Shown in pieces: positions 5,807 to 13,729 of a stretch of DNA of 15,971 nt. Every line of letters begins with the position of its first letter. The stretch's first letter is position 1. A model generated the notes under the pieces. That model was not told where the DNA came from. It made no database searches and saw only the letters and a program-made list of their open reading frames with translations. Where the stretch lies: the NCBI GenBank assembly GCA_049600855.1, contig JBMYQA010000121.1, forward strand, positions 1 to 15,971, given 5' to 3'. A program made the translations under genes and the position numbers. The stretch comes from JBMYQA01 sp049600855 (lineage in GTDB: Bacteria > Bacteroidota > Bacteroidia > Cytophagales > Flammeovirgaceae).

Positions 5807-8800
5807 ATGAGACGATTTTTTACAAGCCTTTTATTCATTTGTTTAGTAACTGTTGGTGCCACTGCTCAAAACCTCATTAGTTCTAGTGGTAATGTGTACC
5901 TATCCAATTGGGTTCCTGCCCAAAACAATAACAAGTTTGAGCCTACCATCGGAAATATGACTGTGAAATACAGCTTTGAACCAGACAGTTTGAAGTGTAA
6001 GGTGCAAATGAGCATGCAATGGTATTTGGGCAATGCGGTTCATTATAACAAAGAAATTTACAAATACCCCATTATCAATCAACCTGAAATTAATAATTAC
6101 AGCATTATTGATTTAGAGATACAAGCTGATTTATATACAGGTAATCAATACATTGGTAAAATCTATTTCGACATGGGCACCACGCCCCAATCGGGTGGTT
6201 TATGGGGAAACAATCGGGAAGAAACCCGCACTTGGTCGAATTTATTAAATGGAGTGAGCAGTTATATTACCAAAAATGCATTTCAATCAAGCACATCACT
6301 TAAAAACCTAAAAATCAGAAAGGTAACGTTTGGTGGTGAGCATCAATTTAAACAAGCGGCATACCAAAAGTACGTCACTGAAGCACGTACGGAGGAAACA
6401 AATAGGCAGTGGGAAAATGCCTTATCGTATTACCGAATCGCCAAAAAAATGGTTCCCAACGACAGTTTTGTCACGAATAAGGTGCTAACATTAGAACAAA
6501 AACTCGCTAAGTATCAGCAGTTTATTAAGTTAGGTGACGCTTCTTACACAAAAAAAGAATACCTCAAAGCACTTACCGCTTACCAAAATGCCGAACAAGC
6601 GCTTGTGGGTCAAGATCATACCCAAGCGCGCTTAAAAGAAATTGAAAAAAGAATTGCAGATTACGATGCGGCCAAACAAGCAGCTTCCACTACGTTTCAA
6701 GAAGCCAAAGATGTGGGGGAATTAATCGAAGCAAAAAAACAGTTTGAACAAGCACTTACGTTTTTGCCCATCGACAAAAAGGCTGAAATTGATGTAGAAC
6801 TCAAGAAGATTAATGAGCTTTTAGAATCTGAATATAAACATGCTATGGATGAAGCCAAGCTCGCCTTTAATCATCAAGAATATGCTTATGCTGCTGAGCA
6901 ATACCGAAAAGCGTCTAGCGTGTTTCCCGATCGCCCAACGCCTAAACAACGATTAGCCGCTTGCGTAAAGCCATTACAAGATAAAATTACGGCTACCTAC
7001 AAACAGCGATTAGCAGAAACCAAAAATGTTCAAACTGAAAAACTCCAACTGGTGGCCCAAGCATTCAATGCTCAAAATGAGCAGTGCTATTTAAAATCTT
7101 ACGAGAAGTATCAATGTTTAGAGCGCTATTATACGACCGTTTCGAAAACCATTGACCGCGAGGTAAAGCAAGCTGTATATGCCAATACCGCTTTTCAGAA
7201 AACGAGGATAACTTGCGATACAACTGCTTGTCCCATCAATCAGCAATGGGAAACAACCAATCAGACTTCAGATGCCTACTTGATGGCTGCCAAACGCAAG
7301 CACGACTATTTAAGCCGCTACAAAGCCGATGTATTTAAAAAGTATCGCGATCAATACCTTGAACAATCGCTTGCGGTGAATCCTGAGAATGTAGATGCCT
7401 TCCTATTCAAGGCTAAAATTGCAGAAAGTGTGACTGATCAGCTGTTGTGGTATCACAAAGTATTAGCCTTTCAACCAAATAACCTCGAAGCACAGAATGC
7501 TTTGCAGCGCTTGGAAGGACAGTTTATGGGAGAATTATTCACCTTCATTGATAACAATCGAATTGATGAATTACAAAAAGCGTTGGATTTGGGCTTATTG
7601 AAAAAATCGGGAAATTATCGCGGACAAAATGTAGTGGAATATGTCATTTCTAAAGACAATGCGCCTATGCTTGCTTTGTTGTTAGAGAAACCTGCTCAAT
7701 TAGCTGCTACGATTTCCACAGATGTCAATGAACTCTTGTGTTACGCAGTAGCTAAAAAGGCAACAAATTGTGTAGATGAATTATTGTTCAATCGAAATGC
7801 AAACCCCAATCACCGCAAGCAAGGCAAAGAGCATCTATTGATTCAAGCCGTTTCTAATCGATATAGTACGATTGCTGTGCAATTACTCAAGGCGAAAGCA
7901 AACCCATACATTACCAATACTGCTGGCAAAACTTCCCTGATGCTTGCACTCGAAGCTGGCGATGAAAAAATTGTTACAGATTTACTCAATTATTATGACA
8001 TCGCCCAAGTAAAAAATCAAGAGGTCTTTACTGCACTACGGGTTGGCAACTCAAAAATTGTCAATCATCTTCTTGACAAAGGGGTTGATGTTAACTTAAA
8101 AAACACACGTGGTCAAGCGTTAATTCATTTGGCAATTTTAGGTCAGCATGAAGCATTAAGTGAGGTAATTATTAGCCATGGCGCTGACTTAGAAATGCGT
8201 GATCGTGACGGAAACACGGCCTTATTACTTGCCACAAAACAAGCAAAAGGCAATATTGCTCAACGCTTGATTGCAAAAAATGCGCGCATCAATTTAAAAA
8301 ATAATGCGGGAGAAACCCCACTGTATCTTTCCATCAAAAATAATCTACTCGCTACTACAGCAGTTTTATTAAAACGTCAAGCCAGTTACGAGGCCGTTTT
8401 TGAAGTGAGTAAAATTCGAAATGAAGGTTCAGTAGGAGACCGAATGGCACAGGCTTTGGCTGTTTTGGGCATTCGAGAAAAACAAGACCAATTCATTACT
8501 GCGGCACTTCAAGCTCGATCAGATGTGGGGTATTTACCCAAAAGTGCCTATCCGAATGTGCTCCGCGAAGCAGCTCGAACCAACCAAGCTGCTACATTTA
8601 TGCGATTTGTCGAAAAAGACCCTTCTCGCGTGTTACAACCTGAAGGCTTATCGGCATTGCACATTGCCATCGCAGAAAAAAACGTGGAAATCACAAAGCG
8701 CTTGCTCGATAAATTACTCAATCTGAGAAGTAAAACCGCCATGGGCGTAAATCCTTTTCATTATGCAGCTCAAACGGGCTTTGTAAATGGACTAGACGTG

Positions 8801-9001
8801 CTTACCAAGCGTTTTGATATCAATATGCAAGATGAAAAAGGCAATACCGCACTTCACCACGCAGTGATGGGAAATCAGGCCGATATGATTCGAGCATTGC
8901 TCAATAGAGGGGCTAATCCTAAAATCAAGAATAACCGCAAGTGGAAACCGAAGAAGCTTGCCAAAAAGACCAAGAAAAAGCACTTGAAGAGATTATTTTA
9001 G
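5807..9001 (+). CDS. Secreted TPR-ankyrin repeat protein
   Basis: This 1064-residue protein probably acts as a protein-binding scaffold in the periplasm or outside the cell. A Sec signal peptide is clear (MRRFF, then hydrophobic core, cleavage near ATA|Q, residue 20/21). Residues about 21-178 form a Tyr/Asn-rich, probably beta-rich domain that I do not recognise. Residues about 183-375 contain TPR-like helical repeats, e.g. NALSYYRIAKKMVPND (204-219), KALTAYQNAEQAL (254-266) and YAAEQYRKASSVFPD (361-375). Further TPR-like helices are at 505-572. From about 575 to 1042 run ankyrin repeats; the clearest are at 700-728, 769-800, 802-832, 834-859, 947-970 and 1012-1041 (GNTALHHAV...LLNRGANP). Residues 860-945 are a divergent insert. 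The tail (1045-1064) is very basic. A TPR plus ankyrin combination with a signal peptide is unusual. No partner is visible nearby. Confidence 0.85.
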   Translation: MRRFFTSLLFICLVTVGATAQNLISSSGNVYLSNWVPAQNNNKFEPTIGNMTVKYSFEPDSLKCKVQMSMQWYLGNAVHYNKEIYKYPIINQPEINNYSIIDLEIQADLYTGNQYIGKIYFDMGTTPQSGGLWGNNREETRTWSNLLNGVSSYITKNAFQSSTSLKNLKIRKVTFGGEHQFKQAAYQKYVTEARTEETNRQWENALSYYRIAKKMVPNDSFVTNKVLTLEQKLAKYQQFIKLGDASYTKKEYLKALTAYQNAEQALVGQDHTQARLKEIEKRIADYDAAKQAASTTFQEAKDVGELIEAKKQFEQALTFLPIDKKAEIDVELKKINELLESEYKHAMDEAKLAFNHQEYAYAAEQYRKASSVFPDRPTPKQRLAACVKPLQDKITATYKQRLAETKNVQTEKLQLVAQAFNAQNEQCYLKSYEKYQCLERYYTTVSKTIDREVKQAVYANTAFQKTRITCDTTACPINQQWETTNQTSDAYLMAAKRKHDYLSRYKADVFKKYRDQYLEQSLAVNPENVDAFLFKAKIAESVTDQLLWYHKVLAFQPNNLEAQNALQRLEGQFMGELFTFIDNNRIDELQKALDLGLLKKSGNYRGQNVVEYVISKDNAPMLALLLEKPAQLAATISTDVNELLCYAVAKKATNCVDELLFNRNANPNHRKQGKEHLLIQAVSNRYSTIAVQLLKAKANPYITNTAGKTSLMLALEAGDEKIVTDLLNYYDIAQVKNQEVFTALRVGNSKIVNHLLDKGVDVNLKNTRGQALIHLAILGQHEALSEVIISHGADLEMRDRDGNTALLLATKQAKGNIAQRLIAKNARINLKNNAGETPLYLSIKNNLLATTAVLLKRQASYEAVFEVSKIRNEGSVGDRMAQALAVLGIREKQDQFITAALQARSDVGYLPKSAYPNVLREAARTNQAATFMRFVEKDPSRVLQPEGLSALHIAIAEKNVEITKRLLDKLLNLRSKTAMGVNPFHYAAQTGFVNGLDVLTKRFDINMQDEKGNTALHHAVMGNQADMIRALLNRGANPKIKNNRKWKPKKLAKKTKKKHLKRLF

Positions 9002-9096
9002 TGCATTTCGCCTTTACCATTCATGTATACGCAACTTATTTCAGGCAATTACGTATAATCAAGTAAATCACAAATTTAATACATACTAAAAATCAT

Positions 9097-9126
9097 ATGA
9101 GAAAATTTAGTAAAACAATAAAGTAA
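9097..9126 (+). other. Possible 9-codon mini-ORF before a terminator
   Basis: ATG at 9097 opens MRKFSKTIK and stops at 9124-9126, in an AT-rich setting typical of Bacteroidota start sites and 13 bp before a strong terminator hairpin. It could be chance, the remnant 5' end of a deleted gene, or a tiny peptide. Nothing else is recognisable between 9002 and 9138. Confidence 0.15.
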
Positions 9127-9138
9127 TTATCATATTTT

Positions 9139-9184
9139 AGACCTAAATGATCATCTATATTGATGTGATTTTAGGTCTTTTTTA
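9139..9184 (+). terminator. Rho-independent terminator after the TPR-ankyrin gene
   Basis: A perfect 9-bp stem, AGACCTAAA (9139-9147) with TTTAGGTCT (9170-9178), encloses a 22-nt loop that can itself pair CATC with GATG. A T-rich tract (9179-9184) follows on the plus strand. It lies between convergent genes; the minus side lacks a U tract, so it mainly serves the plus strand. Confidence 0.75.
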
Positions 9185-9191
9185 TTGATCC

Positions 9192-9581
9192 TCATATGGT
9201 AATTTCAATGCGATTATTTTCAGGATCAAGAATCACACTTTCGTAATAGCCATCACCCGTCCAACGGGTTTCCCCAATAACTTCATACCCCGCTATTCTT
9301 AGTTTTTCGGTGCATTCATCCACTTGTTCTTGGCTTCCTACAGCTATGGCAAAATGCGCTAATCCCATCTTCTCCTTTTCCCAATCCGTCATCCGTTGAG
9401 CGATTTCAGGCTTAAACATTAGTTCTAGTCTAGCTCCCGATTCAAAAGACAAAAAATACGACTGAAACTGTTTCTTGGGGTTGACATACTTTTCTCCTGC
9501 CTTAACGTCAAAATATTTTTCATAAAATTGACGCATCAACTCTAAATCTTTTACCCAAATGGCGAGATGTTCTATATTCAT
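9192..9581 (-). CDS. VOC-family (glyoxalase/bleomycin-resistance fold) protein
   Basis: This 129-residue protein has two beta-alpha-beta-beta-beta modules, the vicinal oxygen chelate fold. Candidate metal ligands fall at the expected positions: His5 (IEHLAIWV), Glu53 (LELM), His76 (LAHFAIAV) and Glu126 (NRIEITI). The sequence ends with the common DPENNRIEI motif (119-127). The H/E/H/E set and the WVKDLELMRQFYEKYFD start (9-25) fit the glyoxalase-I-like group annotated as 'VOC family' or lactoylglutathione lyase-related. Glutathione is not general in Bacteroidota, so a different thiol or an unrelated substrate is possible. The start codon lies 25 bp from the palindromic element at 9607-9768, which must therefore contain or adjoin its promoter. 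Confidence 0.88.
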   Translation of the reverse strand: MNIEHLAIWVKDLELMRQFYEKYFDVKAGEKYVNPKKQFQSYFLSFESGARLELMFKPEIAQRMTDWEKEKMGLAHFAIAVGSQEQVDECTEKLRIAGYEVIGETRWTGDGYYESVILDPENNRIEITI

Positions 9582-9606
9582 GGCTTGATATAATTATTTT
9601 GATAAA

Positions 9607-9768
9607 GAACTTGTCTAATATTAGTTTTTTCGAGTTAAAAAGATTTAAGAAGCTCTCAATTCAGGCGCTTTTTTGCAGTAATAGCAGCGCTCTTTCAATA
9701 AAAAGCAACGCAAAGTGAGGGTTTCTTAAACCTTTTATAACCGAAATAAACTAATATTAGACAAGTTC
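9607..9768. mobile_element. Palindromic MITE-like element, 162 bp
   Basis: The ends are inverted copies of each other. The outer 21 bp (9607-9627 and 9748-9768, starting GAACTTGTCTAATATTAG) are identical. Similarity then continues inward to about 50 bp per arm, with a few substitutions and small indels, and fades toward the centre. Each arm contains the self-palindrome CTAATATTAG (9615-9624 and 9751-9760). The element is flanked directly by AAA on both sides, a possible 3-bp target duplication but weak in AT-rich DNA. It has no coding capacity. It fills most of the 250-bp region between two divergent genes, so it may alter or supply their regulation. Confidence 0.7.
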
Positions 9769-9831
9769 AAATTCAACTGAAATTTGTAGGTGAATCAATA
9801 TTAAACAAACCCTAATTCAAAATCTAATCCT

Positions 9832-10320
9832 ATGACCTTTTATCCACCAGAAATCACAGAAGTTGATGGCCCTGTCATATTCTTAGCAGGTCCTATTCAA
9901 GGAGCTCCTAACTGGCAAGAACAGGCGATTAACTACTTTAAACAAACGGCTCCAGCACTTCATATCGCCTCTCCTCGAAAAGAATACATCACTGGCACCT
10001 TTGTTTACGCAAAACAAGTAGATTGGGAAACTTATTTTTTAAATCGAGCATCCGCAAATGGGGTGGTGCTCTTCTATTTGGCGAATGAAGTAGAACATGT
10101 CGCTGGGCGCGCTTATGCACAAACCACCCGTTTTGAGTTAGGGGAATGGAAAACCAAACACCAATGGCTAGGAACTTCATTAGTAGTTGGTATTGAAGAA
10201 GGTTTTAGCAATACACGCTACATTAAGCGAAGGCTCAGCCAAGATTGCCCGCAGGTGCCCATTTGTAGTTCATTAGTGGAAACTTGTAAAGCAGCTCTTC
10301 AGCTCATTCGAGAAAAATAA
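9832..10320 (+). CDS. Nucleoside 2-deoxyribosyltransferase-like protein
   Basis: This 162-residue cytoplasmic protein matches the Nuc_deoxyri_tr2 group of the nucleoside 2-deoxyribosyltransferase/DUF4406-like fold. It shows IFLAGPIQGAPNWQ (16-29), where the GPI loop is expected to bind the nucleoside or phosphate, VDWETYFL (63-70), GVVLFYLANE (77-86), and TTRFELGEW (98-106), whose Glu102 is in the position of the catalytic glutamate of the family. Family members exchange nucleobases on deoxyribose or hydrolyse N-glycosidic bonds. Which reaction occurs here cannot be told. It is divergent from the VOC gene across the MITE-like element and convergent with the membrane-protein pair across a terminator. 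Confidence 0.85.
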   Translation: MTFYPPEITEVDGPVIFLAGPIQGAPNWQEQAINYFKQTAPALHIASPRKEYITGTFVYAKQVDWETYFLNRASANGVVLFYLANEVEHVAGRAYAQTTRFELGEWKTKHQWLGTSLVVGIEEGFSNTRYIKRRLSQDCPQVPICSSLVETCKAALQLIREK

Positions 10321-10326
10321 CTCTCC

Positions 10327-10370
10327 AAAAATTAAAAATCCCCATTTCCAAAGCTTTGAGAAATGGGGAT
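10327..10370 (-). terminator. Rho-independent terminator between convergent genes
   Basis: A perfect 11-bp stem, ATCCCCATTTC (10338-10348) with GAAATGGGGAT (10360-10370), has an inner AAAGCTTT palindrome in the loop. On the minus strand it is followed by a U-rich tract (complement of 10327-10338), so it ends the membrane-protein unit. The plus side is followed by AAAATATT only, but the strong stem may still help end the deoxyribosyltransferase-like gene. Confidence 0.85.
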
Positions 10371-10389
10371 AAAATATTGATAGCGATCA

Positions 10390-11745
10390 TCATCCTTTTG
10401 GTAAGGAATGCATTCGCAAATGCAATTTTCTAAACCAAGGGAAAAAGAATAAGCCATAAACTACCAAACCTGAAAGTACTAAAGTAGTAACCAGCTCATC
10501 GCTTTTAGGATAGAGATCGATCAAGTTCCATGAATCTCCAGTAATCGCTAACCACAATACTAAAAATGGAGTGGTTAAATTCACCATAGCCAACATAATG
10601 GTTTTAAAGCGCGAATAGGTACCTATGATGCTAATTCCAGCCGTATGATAAAGTGCAAAAGCGTATAATCCTAACGCAAAGAGTGTGATGAATTCATCTC
10701 CATTAATCTCCAATACATTTCTGAATTCCGAAACTGTGATCGTAAGTAAAACCGTAGTAATGCCAATCCCTACCAAGGATACTACGGAAATAATCAAATC
10801 TTTCATCGATACCGCTTTGATCAGCTGAATAAGGATGGAGAAGAAACAAATAAAAGCGAATACTGCCCCCCAGAAGGTATATTGGTCACTTGATGGTACT
10901 AGTGGGTATTGGTGTGCTTCGATGTCCCAAAGTTGGCGAGCTACTTTATACTTTACTTTATCAATATTGACTTGAACACGCTGTTTCCCTTTCACAAATT
11001 TACTGAGCACTTCTTCTGGCTGCACCGTAATTTCTCCCCCATACTTTTGAGCTGTGGCAATGAACTTTTCGATTTTTGTCAATGCCGCTTCGTGATTCAA
11101 ATTTTTCACAAAATGCTTATGCAGTTGTTCTGCTGACATGTAAGACATCGGGCTTTCCATACGTCCAAAACGCGTAAAAATTTGTCCCTTATCACAGTAA
11201 TCGTCTTGATATTCATTGTTGTAAGCACAATTAAAGTATGCATGAATATTATCTGTTTCATAGCGATACTTCGAGGAAATAGGGAAAAATGGATTTCCCT
11301 CATTCAGTATTTTCCGATCAGCTTCTAACTCTTCAAATGATGCCAAGTTGCCAATTCGATTATGAATCATAAAAGGCATAATTAGAGATGGACCAATAAA
11401 AAGCATTGCTGAAACCACGTAAATCAACAATCGTTTTTGCCCCATGAATTTATTTAACCCTCCAAAGTTATTCTCAATGGTATGTAGGTATTGTTTGTAA
11501 ATCCAAAATGCCAATAAGATAAACGAAGGAATAGCCGAGAGCATGACAAAAAACTCTGGATCAGGGATGTCTCTTGCCGTACTTATGGGATAGCAAGCGC
11601 CAATGAAAAAGGCGGTAAAAACACCTATGATTCCATAAAATACGACAAAGTGAAACTTGGTTTCCCAAATTAATCGGTTGTTCAACAGTAAATGCTTATC
11701 AAGCTTTTTTAGAAAGTCAGGGATGAGGCGGTTTAAAAAGTTCAT
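10390..11745 (-). CDS. Polytopic membrane protein of unknown function (paralog 2)
   Basis: This 451-residue inner-membrane protein matches no named family that I recognise. Hydrophobic segments are at about 31-52, 66-86, 106-128, 290-310, 316-338, 350-372, 381-402 and 418-437, giving eight predicted helices. A loop of about 160 residues (129-289) lies between helices 3 and 4. With the N-terminus inside, that loop is periplasmic; it contains Cys173 and Cys184, which could form a disulfide. It is a clear paralog of the upstream gene: both start FLKKLD...LLLN-x-RLIWETKFHFV (11-34), share SMKD-x-IIS-x-VSL-x-G-x-GI in helix 5 and YGG-x-I in the loop, and end SLPK(G/A). The gap to the upstream gene is 88 bp with no clear terminator, so cotranscription is likely. 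Confidence 0.8.
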   Translation of the reverse strand: MNFLNRLIPDFLKKLDKHLLLNNRLIWETKFHFVVFYGIIGVFTAFFIGACYPISTARDIPDPEFFVMLSAIPSFILLAFWIYKQYLHTIENNFGGLNKFMGQKRLLIYVVSAMLFIGPSLIMPFMIHNRIGNLASFEELEADRKILNEGNPFFPISSKYRYETDNIHAYFNCAYNNEYQDDYCDKGQIFTRFGRMESPMSYMSAEQLHKHFVKNLNHEAALTKIEKFIATAQKYGGEITVQPEEVLSKFVKGKQRVQVNIDKVKYKVARQLWDIEAHQYPLVPSSDQYTFWGAVFAFICFFSILIQLIKAVSMKDLIISVVSLVGIGITTVLLTITVSEFRNVLEINGDEFITLFALGLYAFALYHTAGISIIGTYSRFKTIMLAMVNLTTPFLVLWLAITGDSWNLIDLYPKSDELVTTLVLSGLVVYGLFFFPWFRKLHLRMHSLPKG

Positions 11746-11833
11746 AACACTAAATCTTGAAAGTTAAGTGGTGATATATGTTAGAAGCTAAGCCAACGGA
11801 CTTACTGCGGCAAGACAATAAGTCAATAATTGC

Positions 11834-13222
11834 TTATGCTTTAGGTAACGATTTTAATCGTAAAAATTTCTCTCTAAGCCAAGGTAACGTGACTACCGCA
11901 TGCAATAGCACACCTGCCAGAATTACATTCCAAACGGAATCTGCATCTCTAAAGAAGTTATAATGACCGATCATATCTAAAGAAACGGTACTCCATAACA
12001 ATAAGAACGGACCTACGAGGTTTAAGGCAACTAAGCAAATGGTTAAGAAACGAGAATATGATTTGGCGTAATTAATTGAAGTAACGCGACTAATAGTAAA
12101 TAAAATGATGCCCGTACTCAACAACACAAAAAACGTTGTGTCCTCAAGCACAGTATAGCCGACTAACTCTGTCCATAATTTTATGGTGGCTATCGTGCCA
12201 ATTCCTACGCCCGCTAGAGAGACGATTGAAATGATGAAATCCTTCATGCTCACACTTTTGAGTGTGTACATTACCAGTGAAAACATAAAGGCTAAAATTA
12301 GACTTACTTTCGTAACTCCTCGCATGGTAAAGTTATCCACGCCAGCTTGCGCCTTTGCAATTGATTTGATTTGGTTTTTCACAAAATACTTTTGATACCC
12401 TAGTTGGGAAACAACTTGTTCATCTTTGTAAAAGCCTTGATAAACTTCAATCGGACTTGTATGAATAACCCCTCCATATTTTTCAAACACCTGCTTATAA
12501 GCCGAAATGTAATTGATTTTTTCCTCGCGATGTAGCCCTGTATCGTATTTAAAATAACTTTTTAAGTTGAAGATTAAATGACGATCATCCATGCCACCAT
12601 AATATGAATAGATATCTCCATAAGTACTCCCAAAATATTCAAAGTCAAACCTGTCACAATATTGATCTGAACGCTGGTCTTTACAATCTAAATACTCTAG
12701 AATATTAACGGTAGACTCATACCAAATATCGTGATCACCTGAGTAGTAACCATTTACTAAATAGAAAGGATTGCCAATATTTAAAGTCAGAATGTCTTCG
12801 TCTAACTCTTTGCCATGTGTTAAATCAGCAATGCGCTGATTCACTAAAAATCCCAATTGTGTAGCAGGAAGAATAAAAATTAAGGTGGAAGTAAAATAAA
12901 TTAACATTCGCCACTGTCCTAAGCCTGCAAACAACTGCCCATAGTTTGCCTCAATTGCATATTGAATTTGATGATAGGCCCAATAACAGAATAAGATAAA
13001 TACAGGAATGGCCCCTACAATGCCTACCGTAAGTGGGTCAGGCAAGGCTGAAGTTAATGAGATGGGATAAACTAATCCTAATAGGGTATATGCAATAAAT
13101 GCCGTAAGTCCATAGAAGAGTACAAAATGAAATTTGGTTTCCCAAATTAGCCGATGATTCAATAAGAGATAGTGGTCTAGTTTTTTTAGAAATGGTGGTA
13201 CAATTTTGTTGAGGAAATGCAT
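11834..13222 (-). CDS. Polytopic membrane protein of unknown function (paralog 1)
   Basis: This 462-residue inner-membrane protein is the first gene of a tandem pair. It has eight hydrophobic segments at about 31-52, 65-85, 106-127, 302-320, 328-349, 362-380, 391-412 and 431-448. A large predicted periplasmic loop (128-300) is rich in Tyr and Asp and carries Cys180 and Cys189, matching in position the cysteine pair of the downstream paralog. Shared blocks with that paralog are the N-terminal LLLN-x-RLIWETKFHFV (19-34), YGG-x-I (249-253), SMKDFIIS (325-332) and SLPKA at the end. Loop sequences have diverged much more than the membrane segments, which suggests an old duplication with different loop partners. 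No enzyme motif is seen. The start ATG is supported by alignment with the paralog N-terminus. Confidence 0.8.
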   Translation of the reverse strand: MHFLNKIVPPFLKKLDHYLLLNHRLIWETKFHFVLFYGLTAFIAYTLLGLVYPISLTSALPDPLTVGIVGAIPVFILFCYWAYHQIQYAIEANYGQLFAGLGQWRMLIYFTSTLIFILPATQLGFLVNQRIADLTHGKELDEDILTLNIGNPFYLVNGYYSGDHDIWYESTVNILEYLDCKDQRSDQYCDRFDFEYFGSTYGDIYSYYGGMDDRHLIFNLKSYFKYDTGLHREEKINYISAYKQVFEKYGGVIHTSPIEVYQGFYKDEQVVSQLGYQKYFVKNQIKSIAKAQAGVDNFTMRGVTKVSLILAFMFSLVMYTLKSVSMKDFIISIVSLAGVGIGTIATIKLWTELVGYTVLEDTTFFVLLSTGIILFTISRVTSINYAKSYSRFLTICLVALNLVGPFLLLWSTVSLDMIGHYNFFRDADSVWNVILAGVLLHAVVTLPWLREKFLRLKSLPKA

Positions 13223-13269
13223 GGCCGTTTGTATTTAAAGTAAATCTCTTTTCGATTAGATGTTAGTTG

Positions 13270-13282
13270 TGGAATGATTCCA
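13270..13282. promoter_or_regulatory. Small palindrome upstream of the membrane-protein pair
   Basis: TGGAAT-G-ATTCCA is a perfect 6-bp inverted repeat with one central base, 48 bp before the start codon of the gene beginning at 13222. It could be an operator for a dimeric regulator, but one short palindrome in AT-rich intergenic DNA may be chance. The region 13283-13480 also contains small hairpins (for example CTCCATA/TATGGAG at about 13415-13435) but no gene that I can support. Confidence 0.25.
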
Positions 13283-13482
13283 TAAATAATCTACAATATA
13301 CTAAAAAAATTGCTCGCATACTGTTAATTCCGTGTGAAATAAGTACTAAAAATTCCAAATTTTTAGAAAGTTGGTTTGCGCCATTTCCCTTACGTAATGG
13401 ATGTTTTTTCCATCTCCATACTTCTGATATGGAGTATAAAAATAATTTTGCTAATTTTATAAACTTTTTATTGCTAAAATAT

Positions 13483-13514
13483 TTGGCAATTTAAAATCCA
13501 TCCCGTTATCTTTG
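13483..13514 (+). promoter_or_regulatory. Bacteroidota-type promoter for the glucosaminidase gene
   Basis: TTG (13483-13485) and TATCTTTG (13507-13514) are separated by 21 bp. This fits the Bacteroidota housekeeping consensus TTG-N17-23-TAnnTTTG exactly in its fixed positions. Transcription would begin near 13520, leaving a leader of about 210 nt before the glucosaminidase ATG. Confidence 0.6.
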
Positions 13515-13519
13515 TATAA

Positions 13520-13729
13520 GAAGATGACATCACCCGACAAGATTTAACAATTTTCCCGACCTTTACAGCATAAACCACAACTGATGTAAGCTTTCATTAA
13601 AATTGACTTACATGATGAATTAACCAACTGCCTTTCATTGAATGATTATTGTTTAGTCAATAAGCAACACAGCGTTTTCATAAAAGGCACAATGAATTTT
13701 AGAAGACATTCACTCAAAAAACACTAAAA
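13520..13729 (+). other. Long 5' leader of the glucosaminidase transcript
   Basis: This is the stretch between the predicted start site and the ATG at 13730. It begins almost at once with a 7-codon frame, MTSPDKI (13524-13547). Further on, ATGTAAG (13584-13590) pairs with CTTACAT (13607-13613) over a 16-nt loop. The final bases before the ATG are A-rich (CACTAAAA), the usual initiation context in this phylum. It may be a regulatory leader, or a second unrecognised promoter may lie closer to the gene. Confidence 0.35.

Noticed and set aside
13267..13494. Plus-strand 75-codon frame in the gap before the glucosaminidase
   Set aside because: The composition is that of AT-rich intergenic DNA, with clustered Ile/Asn/Lys/Phe codons, it overlaps the promoter and palindromes, and it has no recognisable domain.
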